This document shows positions 34,806 to 44,990 of a stretch of 64,000 nt of DNA, one piece after another; the stretch's first letter is position 1, and each line of letters begins with the position of its first letter. The translations under genes and the position numbers were made by a program. Source of the DNA: Coriobacteriales bacterium OH1046 (GTDB lineage: Bacteria; Actinomycetota; Coriobacteriia; Coriobacteriales; Atopobiaceae); assembly GCA_004010535.1 (NCBI GenBank), contig RQYE01000004.1, positions 186,001 to 250,000 on the forward strand, in the 5' to 3' direction. The notes under the pieces are model-generated. The model saw only the letters and a list, made by a program, of their open reading frames with translations, searched no databases and had not been told where the DNA came from.

Positions 34806-35093
34806 AGCATGTCCTTTCTGCGCATTCGGTGAGAACGTATCTTGTTTTAAGAATATGCTGTTAAGTTATGCCGTACCATATCTTCAACACGCCTGCGCTT
34901 TCGAAAATTGCTCATAATCTGCAGAATGAAAACCGGAGAAACTCGCTTTGGCATCCATGTTCCGTCCCACAGTGGCCAAGCTCTGCAAAAAAGACACCTT
35001 TACAAGCTCTGTCTATTATTTTTGATAGATATAACTCGCAAATTTGCTAATATACTCTCTATACTCTCATAAGAAAAAGGGCGGGAGGCGGCA
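34806..35093. promoter_or_regulatory. rhaB / AAA-ATPase divergent promoter region
   Basis: About 288 bases, AT-rich toward the right. TAATAT (35048-35053) with TTGATA (35022-35027) could drive the ATPase gene, though the 20-base spacing is long. No gene or clear operator was seen. Confidence 0.35.
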
Positions 35094-36272
35094 ATGTATC
35101 GCAGAGAATCATCCAAAACGGTCGAAAGCAGGCTTCTCGAGCCGCGCAGGTTCATACAGATCGTCAGCGGACCCCGCCAAACAGGAAAGACGACCGCAGT
35201 CAAACAGGCCCTGCAGTCCGCCTGCGTGAGCAGCCGCTACGCCACCGCCGACGGACTTGTGGTCCCGCCCGCCTCGTGGCTGGAATCGGAGTGGTCGCAG
35301 GCACGCGATCTTGCCCGCGTGAACGGCAGGGCCATCCTCGTCCTCGATGAGATTCAGAAGATCAAAGGATGGGCTGACCTCGTAAAGCGCCACTGGGATG
35401 AGGACAGTTGGAACGACGTCCCTCTTCTCGTAGTGCTCACCGGCTCTTCATCCCTCCTTCTCCAAAAAGGGTACTCGGAATCTCTGGCAGGTCGATACGA
35501 GGTCATACGCTCCGGCCACTGGTCTCTCACAGAGATGGAGACTGCATTCGGGTACAGTATGGAAGACTATCTGCTCTTCGGCGGATACCCTGGCGGCGCT
35601 GCACTCAAAGATGACGAGGGGCGCTGGCTCGAATACATGCGCGATTCCATCATCGAGGCAACGCTCTCGCGCGACGTTCTGCAGATGGAGGAGATTCGCA
35701 AGCCCGCTTTGCTCAGGAACCTCTTCATCCTCGGGGTACAGTACTCCGCACAGGAACTCTCGTACCGCAAAATGCTGGGTCAGCTGGATGACAAGGGCAA
35801 CACGGCCACGCTCGCCCATTACTTGGAGCTTCTTTCGCAGGCGGGACTCCTTACGGGACTCCAGAAGCACGGTGCGAAAAACATCAACTCCCGCGCGAGT
35901 TCCCCCCGCCTCCTCGCCTACGACCCCGCACTCATGTCAGCTATATGGAGCGAAGCTCGGGAACGTCTGCTCGGCATTCCCGATAATCGCGGGCATCTTG
36001 TGGAATCTGCAGTTGGCGCACGCCTGCTCGCCCGCAAGGATCGCGAGCGTTTCGAGGTCTACTGGTGGCGGGACGGAGACAAGGAAGTCGACTTCGTGCT
36101 CAAGAAAGGCGATGCGCTCATTGCCCTCGAGGTGAAGAGCGGACGCGTGAAACCCGCAGATGGCATGACAGAATTCCGAAAGCTCCACCCCCATGCCCTT
36201 CCCATGGTCGTGGGCGACGTCAACACGCCTGTGGAGACATTCCTGCGCGACGAAGTGCACCTGTTCGAGTAG
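35094..36272 (+). CDS. AAA_14 / DUF4143 ATPase
   Basis: 392 residues from ATG 35094, with GGGAGGCGGCA ahead. Walker A is GPRQTGKTT near residue 26 and Walker B is ILVLDEIQ near 80. VLTGSSSLLL and SLAGRYEVIRSGHWSLTEM follow, typical of this family. The C-terminal DUF4143 domain has DKEVDFVLKKGDALIALEVKSG, a PD-(D/E)xK-nuclease-like motif. Such genes are common mobile-type accessory genes with no firm role. The region around it is a little lower in GC than its neighbours. Confidence 0.9.
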   Translation: MYRRESSKTVESRLLEPRRFIQIVSGPRQTGKTTAVKQALQSACVSSRYATADGLVVPPASWLESEWSQARDLARVNGRAILVLDEIQKIKGWADLVKRHWDEDSWNDVPLLVVLTGSSSLLLQKGYSESLAGRYEVIRSGHWSLTEMETAFGYSMEDYLLFGGYPGGAALKDDEGRWLEYMRDSIIEATLSRDVLQMEEIRKPALLRNLFILGVQYSAQELSYRKMLGQLDDKGNTATLAHYLELLSQAGLLTGLQKHGAKNINSRASSPRLLAYDPALMSAIWSEARERLLGIPDNRGHLVESAVGARLLARKDRERFEVYWWRDGDKEVDFVLKKGDALIALEVKSGRVKPADGMTEFRKLHPHALPMVVGDVNTPVETFLRDEVHLFE

Positions 36273-36310
36273 ATGCTTTTCGAGCGACACATCGCAGAAA
36301 GGAACCCGCT

Positions 36311-37177
36311 ATGCTCAGCTATACGATGGACGTCGAGGATCGCAGCCGCTGGATCATCGCCACGCCGAGCGCCGCCGAAGCTTCACAGCCCTTCTTCTGC
36401 AGCGAGGTGGGCGACTTCTATGCACGCAGCCAGTTCTCCACGGCGCGTTCGGACAAGATGAGCTACATCGTGTTCTACACGCTGGGAGGAGCCGGGTTCG
36501 TGCAACAGGGCGGGCAGACGGTCACGCTCACCAAGGGGCAGGCGCTTCTCATGGACTGCCGCATGCCCCAGAGCTACGGCACGGCACCGGAGCGCAACCA
36601 TTGGTACCACCTCTGGGCGCACGTGGACGGAAGCGGCGTCGCGCAGGTTGCCAAGCGGCTCGGCCTTCCGCGCCTCTCCCCCATAGAGCTGCCCCTCTCG
36701 CGCGTGCAGCCGCATTTCTCCACCCTGCTCGACCATCTCGGCTACGAGACGGTCGAGGTGCGCGCCCGCACGGGCGTCGCCGTCCATGCCATCATGGCGG
36801 AGCTGCTGATCGCGCACGCCCAGCCCATCTCGGATACGGGCGAGGATCCGGTGGCGATCGCATGCGCCCACATCGACGCCCACCTTGCCGATCGGGTGAC
36901 CCTCGAGGATCTGGCACGCATCGCATCGGTGAGTCCCAGCCACCTCATCCGGCTCTTCAAACGCCAGATGGACACCACTCCCCACGACTATCTGCTGCGC
37001 AGGCGCATCACGCGGGCAAAAGCCCTGCTTGCCGAGACCACGCTCACGAGCGCCGCGATCGCAGCCCAAGTGGGCTTCAACTCCGAGAGCAACTTCTCGT
37101 ACCGATTCTCCAAGATGGTGGGTCAGAGCCCACGTGCGTATCGCCATTCGACGCCCGAACTGGTGCTGGAAGGGTGA
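36311..37177 (+). CDS. AraC-family regulator (cupin + HTH)
   Basis: 288 residues from ATG 36311 (MLSYTMDVEDRSRWII), with AGAAAGGAACCCGCT ahead. The frame open upstream overlaps the ATPase gene and is rejected. The N-terminal half is a cupin sugar-binding domain. The C-terminal half carries the two HTH motifs: VTLEDLARIASVSPSHLIRLF and LTSAAIAAQVGFNSESNFSYR. It is probably a sensor for a local sugar. Target genes are not clear. It starts 38 bases after the ATPase gene. Confidence 0.9.
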   Translation: MLSYTMDVEDRSRWIIATPSAAEASQPFFCSEVGDFYARSQFSTARSDKMSYIVFYTLGGAGFVQQGGQTVTLTKGQALLMDCRMPQSYGTAPERNHWYHLWAHVDGSGVAQVAKRLGLPRLSPIELPLSRVQPHFSTLLDHLGYETVEVRARTGVAVHAIMAELLIAHAQPISDTGEDPVAIACAHIDAHLADRVTLEDLARIASVSPSHLIRLFKRQMDTTPHDYLLRRRITRAKALLAETTLTSAAIAAQVGFNSESNFSYRFSKMVGQSPRAYRHSTPELVLEG

Positions 37178-37214
37178 TGCGGGATGCCATCCCAACCCGC
37201 TCCTACCGCAGAGC

Positions 37215-38943
37215 CTATCTCGTGAAACCCTTGAAGAACTCCCAGAGATAGGCCGCCTCGGGCTTCCAGTTCCAGTGCGCTTGGTTCTTGATCGCCACGA
37301 GCTTCATGATCGGCGTGCCATCGGCACCGTTGAGCACGCCCTCCTGAGCCGATTTCCCGCCGAGCATGATGTCGTTGGTCTCGTCGAAGGCGATGCCATA
37401 CCACTCGTTGAGCGACATATCCATGTCTGCGGAAACCTCGAGGCCGTTGATCCTCTGATAGGCTTGGATGAGCGGGAAGATGGGCACGCGCGGATCGACC
37501 TGCGCGATGGTCACGCCCTCGTCCACGGGGAAGGCATCGGGGCTGGAGAGATCCACGGGGATCATGCCGAAGAAATCATGGTCTCCGCAGAGGTAGGCAA
37601 AGGGTACGGCAGGGCCATCCCAGGCGGCGGCGAGCTCGGAGATCTCCTCCTTGTCGATGCCGGGGCCGGAAACGCCGCCTACAGCAGCAAATGTATCGGC
37701 ATATTTGACACCGTAGAGTTCGGAGGCGCTCGAGCCGGCGGAGAGGCCGGTCACGTACACACGATGCCCATCGATCTGCGGATATTTCTTCTTGATCATG
37801 TCAAGCCAGGTGATGATGCGATCGTCCTGCAGGCCGTCGCAGCCGAAGAAGTTGGAGCGGCTCGTCGGAGCCGGATTCGTACACCACATCCTGCCATTCG
37901 GGAGCTGCCACGATGAGATCCTCCTGCAGCGCGAGCTCCAGCCAGCCGCTCGACTCGGCCTGCGCGCGGGTGTCGTTGAGGTTGCCATGCAGGGTCACGA
38001 TCAGCGGCACGCTGCCCTCGGCAGCATCGGCGAGCCTCGTCGGCACGTATTCGAACCAGGTATAGAAACCCTCCAAACCATCGACCTCGGCATTGTACTT
38101 CTCCACGTAGTCGAACTGCGAGAAGTCGGGAATGCTGTAGAGCGGATAGGGATCGGTCAACTCGGCGATGTTGGCCATGTAGAACTCGGTCCTCTCGTTG
38201 TGCTGACGGTAATTCTTGGAGAATATCTGCTCCCAGCAGCTGGCGGAAGCGGCGGTGATATCGGCATCGCTGGCCACGACCACACGCTTCATCGGATCGC
38301 CGGCATTCTCGTAGATACCTTCGCCAACCTGCTCGGCACCGTTCGCGGCAATGATCGCGTCGACGGCAGCCTGCGGCGCATTGCAGAGATAGGCGGGCAC
38401 AAAGGGCACGCCGGCGGCAGCGGCATCGGTGCCGCCGAAGGTCATGATGCCGGCCACGAAATACAGCTTGGGGGCCAAGGAGCCCAGCACGAAGTCAGCC
38501 CCCTCGTCCACACCGATGACCTTGACGTTGCTGGCGGGACCGGCAGAGGCGGCAAGCTCGATGAAGGCGTCGACGTCTGCGGAGGTGTACGCCTCGCCGT
38601 CTGCGGGGTTCACCACGGTGACCGCACCCGCATAGGCCTCGATGCTCTGCGCCAAGCCCAGTTGGCCCACGAGCTCGGCGGCACCGTCGGCATCCCTGTT
38701 GCCGGCAAAGACGTAGTAGTTGGGCGAGAGGAGGTTGGAGTGGTGCAGCTCCGCTCCGTCATCAGCGGCGTTATAAGAAAAGTTGCCCTCGACCTCGAGG
38801 AGCTTGCCGAACGGCTCGGTCGTGGGCTGGACGGCAGGAGCGTTGCCACCCCCCTTGCGCGAGCAGGCGGCAAGGACGGCTGCGGATGCGGCACCCAAGC
38901 CTGCCAGAAAGCTCCTGCGGGACATACGCGTGTGCTTTTCCAT
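37215..38943 (-). pseudogene. Frameshifted Tat-lipoprotein alpha/beta-hydrolase (esterase)
   Basis: The start MEKHTRMSRRSFLAGLGAAS at 38943 gives a Tat signal with lipobox LAAC. Residues run in frame to VVYESGSDE near 37862, then the frame changes to give SNFFGCDGLQDDRIITWLDM. Total length 1729 bases is one over a multiple of three, so a single extra base in GAGCCGCTCC (near 37856-37862) explains it. Removing one C gives DERSNFFGCDG and an open frame of about 575 residues. The later part has GLSAGSSASEL (GxSxG) and LHGNLNDT, like PHB-depolymerase-type esterases. It is either a broken gene or a sequencing error, as no homopolymer is present. Confidence 0.8.
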
Positions 38944-39020
38944 GACTTCTCCCATCTTGTCCGATGCATTCTATTCGATCCGCTGTATACGAGCGCGCAC
39001 ACGATGATGTGCTTGAGAAA

Positions 39021-39058
39021 AGCGAGCCGCCATCCAACGCTATGAATGGCAGCCCGCT
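39021..39058 (-). terminator. Terminator after the PTS EIIBC gene
   Basis: Arms AGCGAGCCGCCAT and ATGGCAGCCCGCT, followed on the minus strand by CTTTTCTC. The 3' end is about 30 bases after the PTS stop. Confidence 0.75.
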
Positions 39059-39089
39059 CGAAAGGAAGGACGGCTATCTTTCCGCGCCC

Positions 39090-40560
39090 CTACTCCTTGC
39101 CCTCCATCTGCGCGGGAGTGAGGGCGGTGAACCATGCCACCACGAAGGATACGATCATGCCGATAGCGATGGCGATGCAGCCGTTGACCATGTTCGCCGT
39201 ATCGCCGCCGAGGAAGGACAGGGGCGAGAAGATGCCTTGGACGGGGGTATAGAGAACCACACCGGTGAATGCAGCGTAGAGACCGGAAGCGGCACCGCCG
39301 ACTATCGAGGCGATCCAAGGGCGCTTGTAGCGCAGGAACACACCGTAGAGCAGGGGCTCGCCGACGCCTCCCACGAACTGGGTGATGAAATAGCCCAGAG
39401 TGAGGTTCTTCTGTTCAGGATCTCTCATGCGCAGCCAGACGGCAAGCGCAACACCGGATACCGTGAATGCTTGGACAGTGGCGGCAAGAAGCAGCATGGT
39501 GTCGGTACCGGTAGAGGCATAGTCGGCGAGCGCGATCGCGGCCATGCCCACGTGCATGCCGGTCATGACCAACGCGGGCCAGAGGGCGGAGATGACCGTG
39601 ACGGCCAAGAAGCCGAGCGGGGTGCTCGCAAGCCAGAAGAAGAAGCCGGAGATACCCTTGCCGATATAGTCGCCAAGAGGCGCAAGGAGGCACATGGCGA
39701 GCGGCATCATGATGACCATGGTGATGAACGGCGCAAAGATCGTGCGTACGCTGGCCGGCATCTTGGCATTGAGGAACTTGTTGATGGGAGCCATCACGGC
39801 CACGCAGAGCAGAACGGGGATGAGGGTCTGAGCGTACCCGTTGATAGGCGCGGGGATACCGTAAACCGAGAAGGTCGCCTCCCCGACGCCCTGCAGTGCG
39901 ACGAAGCCCGGCTCTATGAGGACGGCACCCATGAATGCGCCGAGGAAGCCGTTCATGCCGAGCTTCTGGGCAGCCGCAAATCCCGCGATGATGGGCATGA
40001 AGTAGAAGGCTGCGTTATACACCATGTTGCAGAGGAAGATGAAGTGCGAATCCTCGGAAACAAGATTCAAGAGCGTGGGTCCGAAGACGGCCGCGAACGT
40101 CTTGAACAGGGCGCCGCCCACGAGCACGGGGATGAGCGCGGCAATTTGGCGGTATACGCGTTCGATGACGAGCGCCGCCCACGAGCACGGGGATGAGCGG
40201 GACGACCGAGCCGGAGAGATAGTTGAGGACATTGTCGAGCACTGCCTTGGGAGTGAACGGAGCCTTCTCGTCGACGGCATCGAGGTTCTCGTCGACGGCT
40301 TTCTCGGCGGCAAGGCCGGCGAGCGAGATGATCTCACCGTAAACCTCCGGAACATTGGTGCCGATAACCACCTGATACTGGCCACCCTGCTTGGCAACGC
40401 CCATGGCACCCCGAACGGCCTTGACGGCCTCATCGTCCACCACCGACGCATCCACCAGATTGAAGCGCAGGCGCGTCATGCAATGCTGCACCGAGCGCAC
40501 GTTCTCCCTGCCTCCTATGGCTTCAAGGACATCGGCTGCGATCTGCTTGTTGTCTGCCAT
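39090..40560 (-). pseudogene. PTS EIIBC (glucose/beta-glucoside type) disrupted by a 61-bp duplication
   Basis: EIIB comes first from ATG 40560 (MADNKQIAADVLEAIGGREN), with the phospho-Cys in VQHCMTRLRF, then EIIC. A 28-bp sequence occurs twice, at 40111-40138 and 40172-40199, 61 bases apart. Since 61 is not a multiple of three, the frame breaks after VVPLIPVLVGGA. Deleting 61 bp gives 1410 bases, exactly 470 codons, and a sensible protein (LIPVLVGGALFKTFAAVFG). EIIC resumes in another frame and is open to the end. The partner EIIA is at 45834 and the GH1 gene at 46390. Confidence 0.85.
40111..40199. repeat. 28-bp direct repeats flanking 33 bp within the PTS gene
   Basis: Two exact 28-bp copies begin GCGCCGCCCACGAGC and end GGGGATGAGCG, at 40111-40138 and 40172-40199. 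The 33 bases between them are unlike the repeats. Recombination between the copies would remove 61 bp and restore the reading frame. Confidence 0.92.
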
Positions 40561-40713
40561 GTCTTCCCCTCTCGTTTCTTGTGTCGTGCTTGTCGCTGCG
40601 GAGTATCCCGCTTGTCAAAGTAACTATATTTTCTTTATATTACCTGCAACAATATTAATTTATGTCATATAAGCTATGAAGTAGTGCGCCCTTGGAAGAA
40701 GTGGGCGATTTTT
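40561..40713. promoter_or_regulatory. PTS EIIBC promoter region
   Basis: On the minus strand a TTGTTG box and TATAGT box with a gap of about 18 bases precede the PTS start, in an AT-rich stretch. A small GCGCCC/GGGCG hairpin lies at about 40687-40712, near the end of the rhamnosidase gene. Confidence 0.5.
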
Positions 40714-42939
40714 CTAAAGTTTTTGCACCTCAACGCCTTCCGGCACCTGCAGGCGCACCTCTATGCCGACGGGAGCGCTGTACGAGAAGCTCAAGGATCC
40801 GTCCGCCGCACGGCTCCAACGGGTCGAAACCTCTCCCTTGCACGTTGAGAGCGAGCACGAAACGGCGTCGGTCAGTATGCTGAAGTGGGGGCGCAGCTCG
40901 AGCTTATCCGCACCCACCGCGTCGTCCGCAATGCGGATGCCTCCCAATCCCTGATAGAACCACTGCAGGTAGCTCGAGAACATCGCATGGTTATACGAGG
41001 AGAGATTCGTCTCGAACTGCTCGGCGAGCGCACGATTGCCGCTTGAGAGCATCGCCTTGAAGCTGGGGGTCTCCTCGCGGGCAAGCCAGGTCTCGATGAC
41101 ATCGGAGTGCCCATGGCGATGCAGGAGATCGAAGGCGATCGTCGTCCCGAAGATGCCCGTGGCAAGGATGCCGTCCCGCTCCCTGATCTTCTCGGCCAGG
41201 GCATCGGCAAGATCCCCCTCATCCGCAAGACCGAGGTCTGCCGCGAAGGCGATGCTCGTCTGCGTGCCGTCGCCGAAGCTCCCATCCTCATGTGCAAAGC
41301 GGCGGATGATCTCTGCCCGCAGCTCCTCGAAACGCGCAGCATACCCGGAATCGGGAAGGCCGAGGATCTCCTCGAAACGTATTGCTGCTCGGGCGAAGCG
41401 GGCGATGCTGCACCAGCCCACGAGCTCCTTGTCGGGCGTCCCACTCTTGAAGCTCTCCTTGGTGAGCACCGAGCCATGATCGCCGAGGCAGCGGGCGGCG
41501 AGCTCCTCCGGATCCCAACCGAGCAGGTAGTCGACGAGCCGCTTGACGTGGGGCCACTCCTCCTCCACGAGGTCGCGGCAACCGTAGAACTGGTAGGCGC
41601 GCAGCACGATATGCGGGTAAGCGAGCTGCCACAGAAGCGGACCCTCGCCGTAGGCGGTGCCGTTGGAGCCGATGCCCACGAAGGGGGCTGTCTCGGGCAT
41701 GCCGCCGGCTTCGGTCTGGTCGTTGCGGAAATCACGGGCCGTCTTACGCGCAAGACCCTCGCAGCCGAAGACCATGAAGTTCGATGCGGCGAGTGCGATC
41801 ATATCACCGCCGTAGCCCAAGCGTTCGCGCGCGCAATCCTCCCAAAGGCCGTGGATATTATTGAGCTTGGTACGCAATGCCGCATCGACAAGGCTGTCGT
41901 AAAAGCCGTTGCCCGTGCTCACCGCTCCGGTTGCGGGCAGGTCGGTGTGCACGGGAACGAGTGCGATGCGCTCGAGGTGGGTGCGATCGATGCCTTCGAT
42001 CAGGGCATAGCGGCAGGAATGCAGCGTGAAGACGTTGGTGAAGCGGTTTTTGCCTTCCGTGCAGATGATACGATCCTGCTGCACGGCAAGCTCTGGGGCG
42101 CCTGGACCGCCAGAAATGCGGAAGCCCTCGGTCGCCGTCATGCCCACCAAACCAGCATAGCTCGACTCATAGGAGGGCAGCCCGTCCGGGCCGAGTTCCT
42201 CGGCATAACGAATCGTCGCCTCGTCACCAGCATGGGCCGTGAAGTCGAGGTCGATCATGCCCGTCTCGAGCACATGGAAGTCAACGAGGATCGAGCCGCC
42301 AGGGAGCTCGCGGATATCCGCTCCCTCGATGGGTTCGAAGCGGCGGCACGGTTCGACGGTCGCGGGTTCGAGCACGCGATCGTTCTCCCATGCGCGCACG
42401 GGAAGCGACACTCCCCCTTCGCACGAGAGGTCGCGGCGCTCGCCAAGGTAGATGTTGTTGAAGAGCAGCTGTCCCTCGTGGCACGACCAGCTCTCATCCG
42501 AGACGATCACCTCCTTCTCGTCCACTGCAAGCGCGGTAAGCACGGCGGGCGTACCGATCTCGGACAAGCGTTCGCGCAGGTTGTATTTGCCGAAGAGCGT
42601 GAGCGGGGACGGATTGTACCAGCCATTGCCCAGCTCGATGGCGATCTCGTTCTCCCCCCGGTGCACGAGCTCCGTCACATCGAAGCTGCGATAGGTCACG
42701 AGCTTATTGTAATTCGTCCAGTCACCGAGAAGCTCCACGTTGCCCAGCGACCATCCGTTCACGCGCACGTCCGCATAGCCGAGGACCGCGATATGGAGCA
42801 CGGCGGAATCGCATGCGCCAAGCGCGAAGGCACGCGAAAGCACGTGGTTGCGATGATCCCCATAATAGAGCGCATCATCCGGTCCGTAATCGTAGTCGGG
42901 ACCCGATATCCACTGTGCGCGCGAAAAGATGCCCATCAT
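40714..42939 (-). CDS. Alpha-L-rhamnosidase (GH78)
   Basis: 741 residues from ATG 42939 (MMGIFSRAQWISGPDYDYG). The N-terminal carbohydrate-binding part (VLHIAVLGYADVRVNG) and the (alpha/alpha)6 catalytic domain are in the usual order. The catalytic region DCARERLGYGGD matches the GH78 DCP..ERLGWTGD motif, and ETAPFVG-type and LLWQLAYPH stretches follow. No signal peptide is visible, so it likely acts inside the cell on imported rhamnosides. It is divergent from an AraC gene across an AT-rich region. Confidence 0.9.
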   Translation of the reverse strand: MMGIFSRAQWISGPDYDYGPDDALYYGDHRNHVLSRAFALGACDSAVLHIAVLGYADVRVNGWSLGNVELLGDWTNYNKLVTYRSFDVTELVHRGENEIAIELGNGWYNPSPLTLFGKYNLRERLSEIGTPAVLTALAVDEKEVIVSDESWSCHEGQLLFNNIYLGERRDLSCEGGVSLPVRAWENDRVLEPATVEPCRRFEPIEGADIRELPGGSILVDFHVLETGMIDLDFTAHAGDEATIRYAEELGPDGLPSYESSYAGLVGMTATEGFRISGGPGAPELAVQQDRIICTEGKNRFTNVFTLHSCRYALIEGIDRTHLERIALVPVHTDLPATGAVSTGNGFYDSLVDAALRTKLNNIHGLWEDCARERLGYGGDMIALAASNFMVFGCEGLARKTARDFRNDQTEAGGMPETAPFVGIGSNGTAYGEGPLLWQLAYPHIVLRAYQFYGCRDLVEEEWPHVKRLVDYLLGWDPEELAARCLGDHGSVLTKESFKSGTPDKELVGWCSIARFARAAIRFEEILGLPDSGYAARFEELRAEIIRRFAHEDGSFGDGTQTSIAFAADLGLADEGDLADALAEKIRERDGILATGIFGTTIAFDLLHRHGHSDVIETWLAREETPSFKAMLSSGNRALAEQFETNLSSYNHAMFSSYLQWFYQGLGGIRIADDAVGADKLELRPHFSILTDAVSCSLSTCKGEVSTRWSRAADGSLSFSYSAPVGIEVRLQVPEGVEVQKL

Positions 42940-43059
42940 CTATATCCTCTCTGTAATTGTTCTCTAGAGTAATTATTAAATAGCCTATTTATCTCAGACA
43001 ATATTAAAATATGTATAATAAGATATGATTCTGTGAACTCATGTCCCCAGGAGGATGAC
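42940..43059. promoter_or_regulatory. Divergent promoter of GH78 and AraC genes
   Basis: A minus-strand -35 TTGTCT (42996-43001) and -10 TAATAA (42973-42978) with a 17-base gap could serve GH78. TATAAT at 43014-43019 could serve the AraC gene. A CTCTAGAG palindrome lies at 42962-42969. Confidence 0.5.
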
Positions 43060-44040
43060 ATGGATTTGGCTTCTCTTCCCCACGCTCTGCGCGCAGCGGC
43101 CGCTCCGCATGGGCACAGCCAGGACAAGGTGCTCGAGCACTTCCGCGAGCTCTACTCCATCATCGCGTATCACGGCAGGGAGGTCTTCCTCTTCGGACAA
43201 GGACGCGAGTTCGGAGATCGGCGCCACATCATCAGCTTCCATGAGAGGGAGTCGCCTGCCATCCCGGAGCACATTTACTCCTATGTCCTCATCACCTATT
43301 GCTACAGCGGGAGCTTTCGGATGGGCGTGGATGGAAGCCCGGTAGCGCTCGATGCTGGAAGCTGCATCGTGATGGACCGTCATGTTCCCCACAGCGTGGA
43401 GCCCACGGGACCCGATGATCTCGTCGTCAACCTCATCCTCGCCGAAGAGTTCTTCGAAGGACGCCTCCTCGATGGCATGGCAGACCTCGCCTCGCCCTTC
43501 GCCATGGAGCTCATGACGCCCAGCAGCGTCCATGAGGGATGGCGCGTCTACCCCACCGCAGATGACGAGCTCGCCCGCATCTGCATCGACCGTATCCTCT
43601 GCGAGTACCTCGAACCCGACATGACGAGCCCCTATCTCGTGGATTTCTTCCTCGCTGCGCTTCTCACCCATCTGCTGCGCAGCTACGAACCCAAAGGGCA
43701 GCTCGATGATGTCGCCTGGGAGCGTGCCGAGTTCGTAGGCACGGTACGCCAGTACATCTCCCAGCATTACCGCGAGGGCAATCTGCAGCAGATGGCCGCT
43801 GATCTGGGATACGAGCGCACGCATCTCTCCAAATTCGTACGTAAAGCGACCGGATCGACCTTCAAGCAGCTCGTGAATCTTGAGCGCATGCGCCGCGCCG
43901 CCGTGCTCCTACGCGGAACGACGCAACCCATCTACGAGATCGCCGAAGAGGTGGGGCTTGCGAATCTCACGAGCTTCTATCAGCGCTTCCGTGCGTATAC
44001 GGGATGCACGCCGCAGGATTACCGCACTCAAAGGGCATGA
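43060..44040 (+). CDS. AraC-family regulator next to GH78
   Basis: 326 residues from ATG 43060 (MDLASLPHALRAAAAPHG), after CAGGAGGATGAC. A GTG at 43033 is in frame but has no better site. The N-terminal cupin has YSYVLITYCYSGSFRMG and HVPHSVEP. The C-terminal double HTH ends EIAEEVGLANLTSFYQRFRAY. Divergent from the GH78 gene, so it probably activates it in response to rhamnose or a rhamnoside. The esterase and phosphatase genes follow on the same strand. Confidence 0.92.
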   Translation: MDLASLPHALRAAAAPHGHSQDKVLEHFRELYSIIAYHGREVFLFGQGREFGDRRHIISFHERESPAIPEHIYSYVLITYCYSGSFRMGVDGSPVALDAGSCIVMDRHVPHSVEPTGPDDLVVNLILAEEFFEGRLLDGMADLASPFAMELMTPSSVHEGWRVYPTADDELARICIDRILCEYLEPDMTSPYLVDFFLAALLTHLLRSYEPKGQLDDVAWERAEFVGTVRQYISQHYREGNLQQMAADLGYERTHLSKFVRKATGSTFKQLVNLERMRRAAVLLRGTTQPIYEIAEEVGLANLTSFYQRFRAYTGCTPQDYRTQRA

Positions 44041-44059
44041 ATGCCAGAAAGGAGAAGGC

Positions 44060-44950
44060 ATGCGCTGCGAAAGGATAGAACTGCGCGATGACGGTACGAG
44101 CTGCCTCGACGTGCTCGCCCTCGACCCCGAGATCGCAGCGGGGAAAACCACGGAGCGCCCCGCGATCATCATCTGCCCGGGAGGAGGGTATCTCACCCAC
44201 GCGCAGCGGGAGGGGGAGCCGGTGGCGGCGCGCTTCCTCGGCATGGGATACCAGTCCTTCATCCTGCGCTACCCCACCTACATCGCCGACCACAGGAAGC
44301 CAAGCGACCTAAGCGACGCGCGCTTCAATGAGAACGCTCCCTGGCCGGAACCCGTTGTAGACGTCATGCGGGCGATGGCATGGGTGAGAGCCCATGCTGG
44401 CGAATTCTGCATCGACGAAAACCGCATCTATATGCTGGGCTTCTCGGTGGGGGCACACCTTGCCTGCTCCCTGGCAGAGCGCTTCGACGACGAGGAGCCG
44501 CTCGCCCGCGCAGGCATCGACGCTCGGACAGCACGCCCCTCGGGCATCGTGCTCTGCTACCCCATGCTTTCAGCTGACGGCGTGCTCAAGATGTCAGAAG
44601 ACGGAGAGGGGTTTGCGCGCATCTTGAAGCGCGCTCTCTTCGGCACGGATGAGCCGAGCGAGGATCAGTTCGAAGCCATGCGCCTCGCCCACCATGTGCG
44701 ACCGGACATGCCCCGCAGCTTCATCTGGCACACGGCGGAAGACGAGCTTGCGAGTCCCCAAGAGACGCTCGATTTTGCGTCGGCCCTGCTCGCTGCCGGT
44801 GTTCCCTGCGAGCTCCATCTTTTCGAGCGCGGACCGCATGGACAGGCGCTCTGCGATGAGACAAGCGCTGCGGACGAGACCCACCTCAATCCCGAGGCGG
44901 CCGTCTGGCCGACGCTCGCCCATGCGTGGATGTCTCTTGGAGGAAGATAG
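44060..44950 (+). CDS. Alpha/beta-hydrolase (acetyl-xylan-esterase-like)
   Basis: 296 residues from ATG 44060 (MRCERIELRDDGTSCL), with GAAAGGAGAAGGC ahead. PAIIICPGGGYLTH gives the oxyanion loop, LGFSVGAHLA the nucleophile elbow, HTAEDELAS the Asp and ERGPHGQAL the His. BD-FAE-type esterases remove acetyl or feruloyl groups from plant sugars. It starts 19 bases after the AraC gene, so it is probably in its regulon. Confidence 0.88.
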   Translation: MRCERIELRDDGTSCLDVLALDPEIAAGKTTERPAIIICPGGGYLTHAQREGEPVAARFLGMGYQSFILRYPTYIADHRKPSDLSDARFNENAPWPEPVVDVMRAMAWVRAHAGEFCIDENRIYMLGFSVGAHLACSLAERFDDEEPLARAGIDARTARPSGIVLCYPMLSADGVLKMSEDGEGFARILKRALFGTDEPSEDQFEAMRLAHHVRPDMPRSFIWHTAEDELASPQETLDFASALLAAGVPCELHLFERGPHGQALCDETSAADETHLNPEAAVWPTLAHAWMSLGGR

Positions 44951-44990
44951 ACAGGGATTTCGGGACCTGCCTCACGAAAGGATGGCACCC

